Positions 9,383 through 16,731 of a stretch of 64,000 bases of DNA are shown piece by piece. A model generated the notes under the pieces. It ran no database searches and was not told where the DNA came from. It saw only the letters and a program-made list of their open reading frames with translations. The DNA lies in assembly GCF_003600685.1 (NCBI RefSeq), contig NZ_CP032084.1, forward strand, positions 4,216,001 through 4,280,000. Reading direction: 5' to 3'. The translations under genes and the position numbers were made by a program. How positions within the stretch are numbered: position 1 is the first letter of the stretch; each line of letters starts with the position of its first letter. This DNA comes from Achromobacter sp. B7. Its GTDB lineage: Bacteria > Pseudomonadota > Gammaproteobacteria > Burkholderiales > Burkholderiaceae_B.

Positions 9383-11587
9383 TCAGCTCAGCTCCGGCAA
9401 GCCCGGCAGCAGCTTGTCCAACGTGATCGGGTAGTCTCGCACCCGGACACCAGTGGCGTTGTAGATCGCGTTGGCAATCGCCGCGCCCACGCCGCACAGG
9501 CCCAGCTCGCCCACGCCCTTGGCTTTCATGGGCGAGGAAATCGGGTCGGTTTCATCCAGGAAGATGACCTCCTGGCTTGGGATGTCGGCGTGCACCGGCA
9601 CCTCGTAGCCGGCCAGGTCGTGGTTCACGAAGAAGCCGACCCGGTCGTCCACCGCCAGCTCTTCCATCAAGGCCGCGCCCACGCCCATCGTCATGGCGCC
9701 GATCACCTGGCTGCGCGCCGTCTTGGGGTTCAGGATGCGCCCGGCGGCGCACACGGCCAGCATGCGCCGGATGCGCGTCTCGCCGGTGGCCGCGTCCACC
9801 GCCACTTCGACAAAATGCGCGCCGAAGGTGGACTGCTGGAACTTCTTGTCCAGGTCGCCGAATTCCATCGTGTCTTCCGCGACCAGGTCGCCGCCCGCCG
9901 CCGCATCGCGCAGCGTTGCCGTTCGGCCATTTGCATCGGTGACCGAGCCGTCCGCGAACACCGCGCCGTCCGTGGCGAAGCCCAGGCGTTGCAGAATCTG
10001 GGTGCGCAGCTTGTCGCACGCCGCGTACACGCCCGCCGTCGAGCTATTGGCGCCCCACTGCCCGCCCGAGCCGGCCGACACCGGGAAGTCAGAATCGCCC
10101 AACCGCACGACGACCTTGGCCAGCGGCACGCCCAACATTTCGGCGGCCGTCTGCGCGATGATCGTGTAGCTGCCGGTACCGATGTCCGTCATATCGGTTT
10201 CAACGATGACCTGGCCCGCGGCGTCCAAGCGCACGCGCGCCGCCGATGTGGTCACCAGGTTATTGCGAAACGCCGACGCCACGCCCATGCCCACCAGCCA
10301 GCGCCCTTCGCGGCGAGTACCGGGCTTGGCGCTGCGATTGGCCCATCCAAAATGGTCCGCGCCCAGGCGCAGGCATTCAATGAAGCGGCGCTGCGAGAAC
10401 GGCCGCTCGGGCTTGGCCGGGTCCACCTGCGTGTCGTTGCGCACCCGAAATTCCACCGGGTCCAGCCCGGCCGCTTCCGCCATTTCGTCCACGGCAATTT
10501 CCAGCACCATCATGCCCGGCGCCTCGCCGGGCGCGCGCATGGCGTTGCCTTCGGGCAGGTCCAGCTGCATCAGGTTCAGCGCGGTCAGCCGGTTGGCGCC
10601 GGCATACAACAACCGCGTTTGCTGCACGGCCAGCTCGGGCTGGCCGCCGGGCAAATCGCCCGACCAGCTTTCGTGGCCGATGGCGGTGATCTTGCCGTCT
10701 GGCGTCGTGCCGATGCGCACACGCTGAATCGTTGCGGGGCGATGCGTGGTGTTGTTCGCTATCAACGGGCGTTGCAGCGCCACCTTGACCGGTCGGCCCG
10801 CCGCCCGCGCGCCCAGCGCCGCCATCAAGGCATCCGCGCGCACAAACAGCTTGCCGCCAAAACCGCCGCCCACATAGGGCGAGATCAAGCGGACCTTTTC
10901 GCGCGGCACACCCAGGGTGCGCGCCAGGTCGCCACGCCCCCAGTCCACCATCTGGTTCGACGTCCACACCGTCAGCGCATCGCCTTCCCATTTGGCAACG
11001 GACGCATGCGGCTCCATCATCGCGTGCGACTGGTCGGGCGTGGTGTAGGTGTGGTCGATCTTCACCGGCGCCTGCGCATAGGCGCTTTCGAATTCACCCA
11101 CGCGGTCCTCTTGCGGATCGTTCTTGCCGGCCTTGTCCGTTGACGCCTTCTCGGCGGCCAGATCGAACGCGCCCTGCGTGCGTTCGTACTGCACGCGGAT
11201 GAGCCGGCTGGCGGCGCGCGCCTGTTCCAGGTTTTCGGCCACCACCAGGGCGATGGCCTGGTGATAGTGCTCGATGGCGGGGCCGCCCAGCAGCGTGGCG
11301 GTGTTCATCTTGCCCTTGCCCAGCTTGCCGGCGTTTTGCGCGGTCACCACCGCCAGCACGCCAGGCGCGCGGCGCGCGGCCTCGATGTCCATCGATGTGA
11401 TGCGGCCTTTTGCGATGGCAGAACCTAGTACATAGCCCACGGCGGCATCGGGCGCCACGTCATGCCGCTCGTACGCGTAGGGCGCCCTGCCGGTGGTTTT
11501 CAACGGGCCGTCGATGCGGTCGACGCCATGGCCCACGACCTTTAGCTGGTCGATGGGATTTTGGGTAGCGGGAGTATCGAATTTCAT
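9383..11587 (-). CDS. paoC: Periplasmic aldehyde oxidoreductase, molybdenum-binding subunit
   Basis: 734 residues from ATG 11587; a longer frame to 11620 overlaps the upstream subunit. The N-terminus (N-P-I-D-Q-L-K-V-V-G, then R-I-D-G-P-L-K-T-T-G) closely resembles Escherichia coli PaoC. Later come G-G-G-F-G-G-K-L-F for molybdopterin binding and G-V-G-E-L-G-L-C-G-V-G near the C-terminus, where the glutamate is the active-site base of the xanthine oxidase family. With the FAD and iron-sulphur subunits it oxidises aldehydes, often aromatic, to acids in the periplasm. It starts 4 bp after the FAD subunit stops and is the last gene of the operon. Confidence 0.9.
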   Translation of the reverse strand: MKFDTPATQNPIDQLKVVGHGVDRIDGPLKTTGRAPYAYERHDVAPDAAVGYVLGSAIAKGRITSMDIEAARRAPGVLAVVTAQNAGKLGKGKMNTATLLGGPAIEHYHQAIALVVAENLEQARAASRLIRVQYERTQGAFDLAAEKASTDKAGKNDPQEDRVGEFESAYAQAPVKIDHTYTTPDQSHAMMEPHASVAKWEGDALTVWTSNQMVDWGRGDLARTLGVPREKVRLISPYVGGGFGGKLFVRADALMAALGARAAGRPVKVALQRPLIANNTTHRPATIQRVRIGTTPDGKITAIGHESWSGDLPGGQPELAVQQTRLLYAGANRLTALNLMQLDLPEGNAMRAPGEAPGMMVLEIAVDEMAEAAGLDPVEFRVRNDTQVDPAKPERPFSQRRFIECLRLGADHFGWANRSAKPGTRREGRWLVGMGVASAFRNNLVTTSAARVRLDAAGQVIVETDMTDIGTGSYTIIAQTAAEMLGVPLAKVVVRLGDSDFPVSAGSGGQWGANSSTAGVYAACDKLRTQILQRLGFATDGAVFADGSVTDANGRTATLRDAAAGGDLVAEDTMEFGDLDKKFQQSTFGAHFVEVAVDAATGETRIRRMLAVCAAGRILNPKTARSQVIGAMTMGVGAALMEELAVDDRVGFFVNHDLAGYEVPVHADIPSQEVIFLDETDPISSPMKAKGVGELGLCGVGAAIANAIYNATGVRVRDYPITLDKLLPGLPELS

Positions 11588-11591
11588 CGCG

Positions 11592-12542
11592 TCAGGCCCT
11601 CGCTTGCGCCAGCACTGCACTCAGGGTTCTTGCGGCCAGTGTCAGCTTGAATGCGTTGTCGTCGGTGGGCCGGGCGTCGGCCAGCAGGCGGTCGGTGACC
11701 GCCCGCGCGCCTTGCGGCAACGCGGCGTCGGCGGCGTCCAGGCGCCACGGTTGCGGCGCCACCCCGCCCAACGCCACGCGCCCGCTGCCGTCGGGCTGCA
11801 CCACGGCGGCCACGGACACCAGCGCAAACGCGTAAGAGGCGCGGTCGCGCACCTTGCGGTACACGTGCGTGCCACCTGCCGGCTTGGGCAGGGCCACCGC
11901 CGTGATCAGCTCGCCGGCTTCCAGCGTGGTTTCAATGTGCGGCGTATCGCCGGGCAGGCGGTAGAAGTCCGCGATCGGAATCACGCGCGTGGCGCCGTCC
12001 GGGCGCACCGTTTCCACCTGCGCGTCCAGCACGCGCATGGCCACCGCCATGTCGCTGGGGTGCGTGGCGATACAGGCGTCACTGGTGCCTATCACGGCTA
12101 ATTGACGCGTCACGCCGCCGATGGCCGAACAGCCCGTGCCCGGCGCGCGCTTGTTGCACGGCATGTTGGTGTCGTAGAAATACGGACAGCGCGTACGTTG
12201 CAGCAGGTTGCCCGCCGTGGTCGCGCGGTTGCGTATCTGCCCCGACGCGCCGGCCAGAATGGCGCGCGACAGCACGGCGTAATCGCGCCGCACGCGCTCG
12301 TCGGCGGCCAGATCGGTGTTGCGCACCAGGCTGCCGATGCGCAGCCCGCCTTCGGGCGTCGGCGTGATCTGGTCCAACGCCAGCCCGTTCACGTCGATCA
12401 GGTGCGTGGGCGTTTCCACTTCCAGCTTCATCAGGTCCAGCAGATTGGTGCCGCCCGCAATGAAGCGGGCGCCGCGTGCCTGGGCGGCGCTGGCGGCGGC
12501 GTCGGCGGGGGTGCGCGCGCGTTCGTAGGTAAACGGCCTCAT
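11592..12542 (-). CDS. paoB: Aldehyde oxidoreductase, FAD-binding subunit
   Basis: 316 residues, same size as E. coli PaoB. The FAD-PCMH fold is shown by [10 protein letters not shown] near 31-40 and by N-R-A-T-T-A-G-N-L near 110, which contact the flavin. A cysteine-bearing segment ([19 protein letters not shown]) is typical of PaoB proteins, which carry an extra [4Fe-4S] cluster. It passes electrons between the molybdenum and iron-sulphur subunits. Its start overlaps the 2Fe-2S gene by 4 bp, suggesting coupling. Confidence 0.9.
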   Translation of the reverse strand: MRPFTYERARTPADAAASAAQARGARFIAGGTNLLDLMKLEVETPTHLIDVNGLALDQITPTPEGGLRIGSLVRNTDLAADERVRRDYAVLSRAILAGASGQIRNRATTAGNLLQRTRCPYFYDTNMPCNKRAPGTGCSAIGGVTRQLAVIGTSDACIATHPSDMAVAMRVLDAQVETVRPDGATRVIPIADFYRLPGDTPHIETTLEAGELITAVALPKPAGGTHVYRKVRDRASYAFALVSVAAVVQPDGSGRVALGGVAPQPWRLDAADAALPQGARAVTDRLLADARPTDDNAFKLTLAARTLSAVLAQARA

Positions 12543-13183
12543 GCTTTGCTCCCCGCCACCTCGGTGATGGCTTCAATGATGTTTGAATACGCGCCGCAGC
12601 GGCAGATGTTGCCGCTCATGCGTTCGCGGATTTCGTCCACGCTAAGCAGCGGGCGCTCGGTCAGGCTCTCGCTGACGTGGCTGGGCACGCCTTGCGACAA
12701 TTCTTCCAGCATCGCCACCGCCGAACAGATCTGGCCCGGCGTGCAGTAGCCGCACTGATAACCGTCGTGCTTGACGAAGGCGGCCTGTAGCGGATGCAGC
12801 GCCGTGGGCGAGCCCAGCCCTTCAATGGTGGTGATCTCGGCGCCGTCGTGCATCACGGCAAGTGTCAGACAGGAATTGACGCGGCGTCCGTCCAGCACCA
12901 CCGTACAGGCGCCGCACTGGCCGTGGTCGCAACCCTTCTTGGTGCCGGTCAGATGCAAGTGCTCGCGCAGCGCGTCCAACAAGCTGGTGCGCATGTCCAG
13001 CGACACTTCGCGTGACGAGCCATTCACCCGCAGCGTCACGGTGGCGGACATTGGCTGCACGCCGGTCTGCGCGGCCTGCTGGGCCAACGACACCGACGAT
13101 GAGGCAGCCATGGCGGTTGCAGAAACGGCGCCCGCCTTCAGCAGGTTGCGCCGGGTGATCTTGATTGCTGATGAGTTTTCCAA
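12539..13183 (-). CDS. paoA: Aldehyde oxidoreductase, Tat-exported 2Fe-2S subunit
   Basis: 214 residues. The N-terminus has a Tat signal, T-R-R-N-L-L-K at 10-16 followed by an alanine-rich core, which would export the folded PaoABC complex. The plant-type [2Fe-2S] ligands appear in C-D-H-G-Q-C-G-A-C, followed downstream by the second-cluster motifs C-G-Y-C-T-P-G-Q and C-R-C-G-A-Y. As in E. coli, only this subunit carries the signal and the other two travel with it. It lies 15 bp after xdhC. Confidence 0.92.
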   Translation of the reverse strand: MENSSAIKITRRNLLKAGAVSATAMAASSSVSLAQQAAQTGVQPMSATVTLRVNGSSREVSLDMRTSLLDALREHLHLTGTKKGCDHGQCGACTVVLDGRRVNSCLTLAVMHDGAEITTIEGLGSPTALHPLQAAFVKHDGYQCGYCTPGQICSAVAMLEELSQGVPSHVSESLTERPLLSVDEIRERMSGNICRCGAYSNIIEAITEVAGSKA

Positions 13184-13198
13184 GTCTGCCCCTTTCGT

Positions 13199-14281
13199 TT
13201 AGTCGGCGACGCGGATGGCGGCGCGCTGCGGGTCGGGTTGCGGGTCGGGTTGCGGGTCGGGTTGCGGTCCGGATTGCGGTCCGGCATGCAGCAACCCGCA
13301 TTCCCACTCCCGCCGGGAATGCGCGGCGGCCTGTGTCGTATGTTCAATACGTTGCTGCGTCAGCTCCGCCAGGATCGACACTGCGATCTCGGGTGGGGTG
13401 CGGCTGCCGATGGGCAGGCCCACCGGGCCACGCAGGCGCGCAACCTGCTCTTCTGTAAAACCGAAATGTTCACGCAGACGCGCGCGTCGCGCTTCGTTGG
13501 TGCGGCGCGAGCCCAGCGCGCCCACAAAGAACGCCGGCGACGGCAGCGCTTCCAGCAAGGCCATGTCGTCCAGCTTCGGGTCATGCGCCAGCACGATGAT
13601 CGCCGTGCGCACGTCGGGCGCAAGGGCCATCACCGTGTCGTCTGGCATCGTCGTGACGAGTCGTGTACCCGGCACGTTCCACGATGCGGCGTATTCTTCG
13701 CGCGGGTCGCACACGGTGACGTCGAATCCCAGGGCTACCGCCATCGGCGCCACATAGCGCGCGATGTCGCCGGCGCCCACCAGCAGCAAGCGCCATTGCG
13801 GGCCGTGCAGCGTGGTCAACACTTTGCCGCTCCAGTCGAACCGGTCGCCCGGCTGCGCCGGCGTCAGTTGCGCGGTGCCATCGGCCAGGCTCAACGTTCT
13901 TTTGACGAGTTCGCCTTGGCGCAGTCGGTCGGCAAGGCTATGCAGCTGCACCGCATCCGGCATGGGTTCGATCAGCAATTCCAGGATGCCGCCGCAGGGC
14001 AGGCCAAAGTTCAACGCTTCGTCGCGGGTGGCGCCGTAGGTCAGCGCATAAGGGCCGGCGCGCCAGAGATCGCCGCGCCGCATCTTGTCGATGAGGTCAC
14101 CTTCGATGCAGCCACCGGATACCGACCCGGCAATGCGCCCATCGTCGCGCACCGCCAGCCACGATCCGCGTGGCCGTGGCGAGGCGCCCCAGGTTGCGGC
14201 TACCGTCGCGAGGACAAACGCGTGGCCCTGGCGCCGCCAGTCCTGGATAGCGGCCAACACTTGTAGATCAAGACTTTCCAT
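13199..14281 (-). CDS. xdhC: XdhC-family molybdenum cofactor insertion factor
   Basis: 360 residues, first gene of the pao operon. The N-terminal XdhC/CoxI domain includes G-S-V-S-G-G-C-I-E-G-D-L at ~52-63; the C-terminal half has a Rossmann-like L-L-L-V-G-A-G-D-I-A-R-Y near 165. Such proteins bind the cofactor, help sulphurate it and load it into the large subunit (PaoD in E. coli, where the gene is last rather than first). The extreme C-terminus is odd: it runs into a repeat P-Q-P-D encoded by a 12-bp tandem array (13227-13286), so its length may vary between strains. Confidence 0.85.
   Translation of the reverse strand: MESLDLQVLAAIQDWRRQGHAFVLATVAATWGASPRPRGSWLAVRDDGRIAGSVSGGCIEGDLIDKMRRGDLWRAGPYALTYGATRDEALNFGLPCGGILELLIEPMPDAVQLHSLADRLRQGELVKRTLSLADGTAQLTPAQPGDRFDWSGKVLTTLHGPQWRLLLVGAGDIARYVAPMAVALGFDVTVCDPREEYAASWNVPGTRLVTTMPDDTVMALAPDVRTAIIVLAHDPKLDDMALLEALPSPAFFVGALGSRRTNEARRARLREHFGFTEEQVARLRGPVGLPIGSRTPPEIAVSILAELTQQRIEHTTQAAAHSRREWECGLLHAGPQSGPQPDPQPDPQPDPQRAAIRVAD
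13227..13286 (-). repeat. 12-bp tandem array in the 3' end of xdhC, five copies
   Basis: Five head-to-tail copies of a 12-bp unit: three identical (TGCGGGTCGGGT on the plus strand) and two diverged (TGCGGTCCGGAT and TGCGGTCCGGCA). In the xdhC frame each copy encodes P-Q-P-D or P-Q-S-G-like residues. Unit length is a multiple of three, so copy-number change would not break the frame. Confidence 0.9.
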
Positions 14282-14475
14282 GTTGGTGCCTTTGGAAATA
14301 TCGGACTCACTCTACCAGTGGCCCGCCCGGCAAGAAAAGAGGCAAAATCCGCATACACCGTTGAGTGAAATTCACGAATCAACGGGGGAATGTCAGGAGT
14401 GGCGCGGGTTGTCCAAGACGCCACGTCTCCCCCCCCCAGTTGCCCACTGTCAACCGTGATCGCCCAGCAAGCGCC

Positions 14476-15426
14476 ATGCCTAAGCCGCCACCGTTTTCGT
14501 CAGCCTCTGCTTTGTCAGCCTCTTCCTTGGCCGCCCCTTTCTTGTCAGCCCCTTTCTTGTCAGCCCCTTTCTTGTCAGCCCCTTTCTTGTCAGCCCCTTT
14601 CTTGTCAGCGCCTTCCTTGCCAGCGCCTTCCTTGTCAGCCCCTTCCTTGTCAGCCCCTTCCTTGTCAGCGCCTTCCCTGTCAGCGCCTTCCTTGTCAGCG
14701 CCTTCCTTGTCTGCGCCTTCCTTGTCAGCGCCTTCCGCGTCCCCCTCTTCGGCGTTGCGCGCTTTGCCCTCGGCCGCGTGCGTCGGCATCTTGCTGGCGG
14801 CGGGCCATGGGCGGCGCTACGCCGCGGACGCCCCCGGTCAGGACAAGTTGATGGCGCGGCTGGAAGATGGCACGCCGGTGGCGGTGGCGTCCGCCCGCGC
14901 GCTGGGCAGCGCCACATCACGCACCATTGCGGTGCTTCGACCCGACCAAGCGGCGCTGGGCGCGCTGCTGCAAGCGGAAGGATGCGAGCTGGTCATGGTG
15001 GGCGCGAACGCGGACGGCATGGGCGATAGCCTGGCGACCGCCGCCCGCCACTTGCTCGGCCCGGGCATTGGCCGGGGCGAAGATTTTCCACCCGAAGGGC
15101 GAGACGTTCACGCTAAGACGCAGCGCTTGCCCGCCGCATCGTCGTGCCTGGTCGCCTTGGCGGACATGCCGTGGTTGCGCGCCGACACCTGCATGCAAGT
15201 GGCCGCCGCAGCCCCGCACCATCGCATCGTGACGCCCACGTGGCAAGGCAAGCGCGGCCACCCCGTCGCCTTCGCTCGCGAGCTCTGGCCTGAGCTTGCC
15301 GCGCTATCGGGCGACGTGGGCGCGCGCCGCTTGCTGCTGCGCCATCCCGTGCACGAGTTGGCAGTGGAAGATCCCGGCGTGCACACCGATGTCGACACGC
15401 CGCAAGATCTGCAAGGCGGTCATTGA
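14476..15426 (+). CDS. mocA: MocA-type molybdenum cofactor cytidylyltransferase with a repeat-encoded N-terminus
   Basis: 316 residues from ATG 14476, divergent from xdhC. The nucleotidyltransferase domain begins near residue 97 with G-I-L-L-A-A-G-H-G-R-R-Y, the nucleotide-binding loop, and continues with a conserved lysine (D-K-L-M), L-V-A-L-A-D-M-P-W (metal-binding aspartate) and G-K-R-G-H-P-V-A-F. Such enzymes attach CMP to the molybdenum cofactor for xanthine-oxidase-family enzymes, fitting the paoABC neighbours. The first ~96 residues are low-complexity Ala/Pro/Ser/Leu, mostly 14 tandem copies of A-P-x-L-S. No ATG or GTG lies between the array and the domain, so either the array is translated or a TTG near 14755 starts the real protein. 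Confidence 0.75.
   Translation: MPKPPPFSSASALSASSLAAPFLSAPFLSAPFLSAPFLSAPFLSAPSLPAPSLSAPSLSAPSLSAPSLSAPSLSAPSLSAPSLSAPSASPSSALRALPSAACVGILLAAGHGRRYAADAPGQDKLMARLEDGTPVAVASARALGSATSRTIAVLRPDQAALGALLQAEGCELVMVGANADGMGDSLATAARHLLGPGIGRGEDFPPEGRDVHAKTQRLPAASSCLVALADMPWLRADTCMQVAAAAPHHRIVTPTWQGKRGHPVAFARELWPELAALSGDVGARRLLLRHPVHELAVEDPGVHTDVDTPQDLQGGH
14533..14742 (+). repeat. 15-bp tandem array, 14 copies, in the N-terminal coding part of mocA
   Basis: Fourteen imperfect 15-bp units of the type GCCCCTTTCTTGTCA, in two blocks: five encode A-P-F-L-S, then one A-P-S-L-P, seven A-P-S-L-S and a terminal A-P-S-A-S. Because the unit is divisible by three, reading frames stay open on both strands, which creates several spurious overlapping frames here. 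Confidence 0.93.
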
Positions 15427-15461
15427 CCCTGCCGGATCGTGGCGATGTCTTTCATCGCGCG

Positions 15462-15530
15462 CCTTCCCGCCCCTTACCCCCCTTCTCGCCCCTTCTCGCC
15501 CCTTCTCGCCACTTCTCGCCCCTTCCCGCG
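15462..15530. repeat. 10-bp pyrimidine-rich tandem array between convergent genes
   Basis: About seven imperfect copies of CCTTCTCGCC; five lie in exact register at 15481-15530, preceded by two degenerate copies. It occupies the 212-bp gap between the stops of mocA and the Bug gene. The rest of the gap (15531-15610) has further short T/G/C repeats based on GTTTGCCC but no clear terminator. Confidence 0.85.
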
Positions 15531-15638
15531 CCCACTGCGTGCCCACGTTTGCCCAACGTTTGCCCGCGCTTGCCCGCGGCACAGGCCCACGTTTGCACCG
15601 CTGCCGGTGTGAACCTCGCGCCCGGGCGCGCCACCCGA

Positions 15639-16631
15639 TCAAGGGGCGTCGGTAATGCCGGCCTCGCTAACGATCTTGCTCCAGCGCGCCTCTTCCTGCT
15701 TCACGTAGTCCCCCAGCGCGGCGGGCGTGCCGACGTTGGCCACCAACCCCTCCAATTTCAGCGCCGCCTGAAAATCCGCCTTGTCCGACACGTTCTTGAT
15801 GGCGGCGTTCAGCCGGTCAATGACGGCGGCGGGCGTGCCTTGCGGGACGAACACGCCGTACCAGCTGTCCACGTAGTAGCCCGGCACCCCTGCTTCGGCC
15901 ACGGCGGGCACGCCGGGATACGACGGTGAACGGTCTTGGGTCGTGACAGCCAGCGCGCGCAACTGCCCGGTCTTGACGTGGCCGCTGACGCTGGCCGACG
16001 TAGAGAAGATCATGTCGATCTGCCCGCCCATCAAGTCATTGATGCCGGGGCCCGCCCCCTTGTACGGCACATGCAGGACGTCGACCTTGCCCAGGCTTTT
16101 GAAGAGCTCGCCGGCCAGATGCGCCGACGTGCCATTGCCGTAGGAACCGAACGTCAGCTTGCCGGGATGGGCGCGCGCGTACGCCAGGATGTCCTGCACG
16201 CTTTTGAATTTGGACTTGGGCGACACCACCAGCACATTGGGCGACTTGCCGATCAGCGCAACGGGCGCAAACGCCTTGTCGGTGTCGTAGGGCAGCTTCT
16301 TGTGAATGGCCGGATTGACCGCGTGCGCGAACGTCGCCATCAGCAGCGTGTAGCCGTCGGGCGGACTCTTGGCCACGTTCTCGGTGCCGATGATGGTGCT
16401 GCCGCCCGGCCGGTTCTCGACGATGACGGATTGGCCAAGTTCGTCGGTCAGGCCCTTGGCCAGCTGGCGCGCAATGATATCCGTGCCGCCGCCGGGCGTG
16501 AACGGCACCACGATCCGCAGCGGCCGGTCGGGAAAAGCGGCGTGCGCTTGCGGCGCGACCACGGTGCATATCGTCAACATCGCGGCGGCGACTGCCTTGA
16601 TGGGCCGCAACACAAATGGGTAGGTCTTCAT
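15639..16631 (-). CDS. Bug-family tripartite tricarboxylate transporter substrate-binding protein
   Basis: 330 residues from ATG 16631 with AGGAGA 6 bp upstream; the frame extends further but without another binding site. The signal peptide ends A-P-Q-A-H-A. The mature domain has the TctC/Bug hallmarks: P-L-R-I-V-V-P-F-T-P-G-G-G-T-D near 32-46, F-G-S-Y-G-N-G-T-S-A-H-L-A-G and V-P-Y-K-G-A-G-P-G near 170-180. It binds a carboxylate in the periplasm. No TctA/TctB membrane partner is encoded nearby, which is usual for the expanded Bug family in Bordetella-type genomes. It follows the acyl-CoA ligase gene, so a carboxylic acid activated to a CoA thioester is a plausible ligand. Confidence 0.88.
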   Translation of the reverse strand: MKTYPFVLRPIKAVAAAMLTICTVVAPQAHAAFPDRPLRIVVPFTPGGGTDIIARQLAKGLTDELGQSVIVENRPGGSTIIGTENVAKSPPDGYTLLMATFAHAVNPAIHKKLPYDTDKAFAPVALIGKSPNVLVVSPKSKFKSVQDILAYARAHPGKLTFGSYGNGTSAHLAGELFKSLGKVDVLHVPYKGAGPGINDLMGGQIDMIFSTSASVSGHVKTGQLRALAVTTQDRSPSYPGVPAVAEAGVPGYYVDSWYGVFVPQGTPAAVIDRLNAAIKNVSDKADFQAALKLEGLVANVGTPAALGDYVKQEEARWSKIVSEAGITDAP

Positions 16632-16731
16632 CGTTGTCTCCTGATTTTTTTTGCGCCGGTCTTGTGCGGATCCTGTGCGGCGCGTCGGCAAAAAAGTTGC
16701 GTGGGGGGGAAGGGACGGCGGGGCTGCCCGC

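Noticed and set aside
9590..11143. 517-codon plus-strand frame opposite paoC
   Set aside because: Histidine/arginine-rich antisense shadow of a gene with clear family motifs.
14533..14742. Possible CRISPR array
   Set aside because: Units are contiguous with no spacers and no cas genes are nearby; it is a simple tandem repeat.
14379..14920. Minus-strand frames through the mocA repeat (lysine/glutamate or threonine/arginine repeats)
   Set aside because: Open only because the 15-bp unit has no stop in any frame; no start signal or domain.
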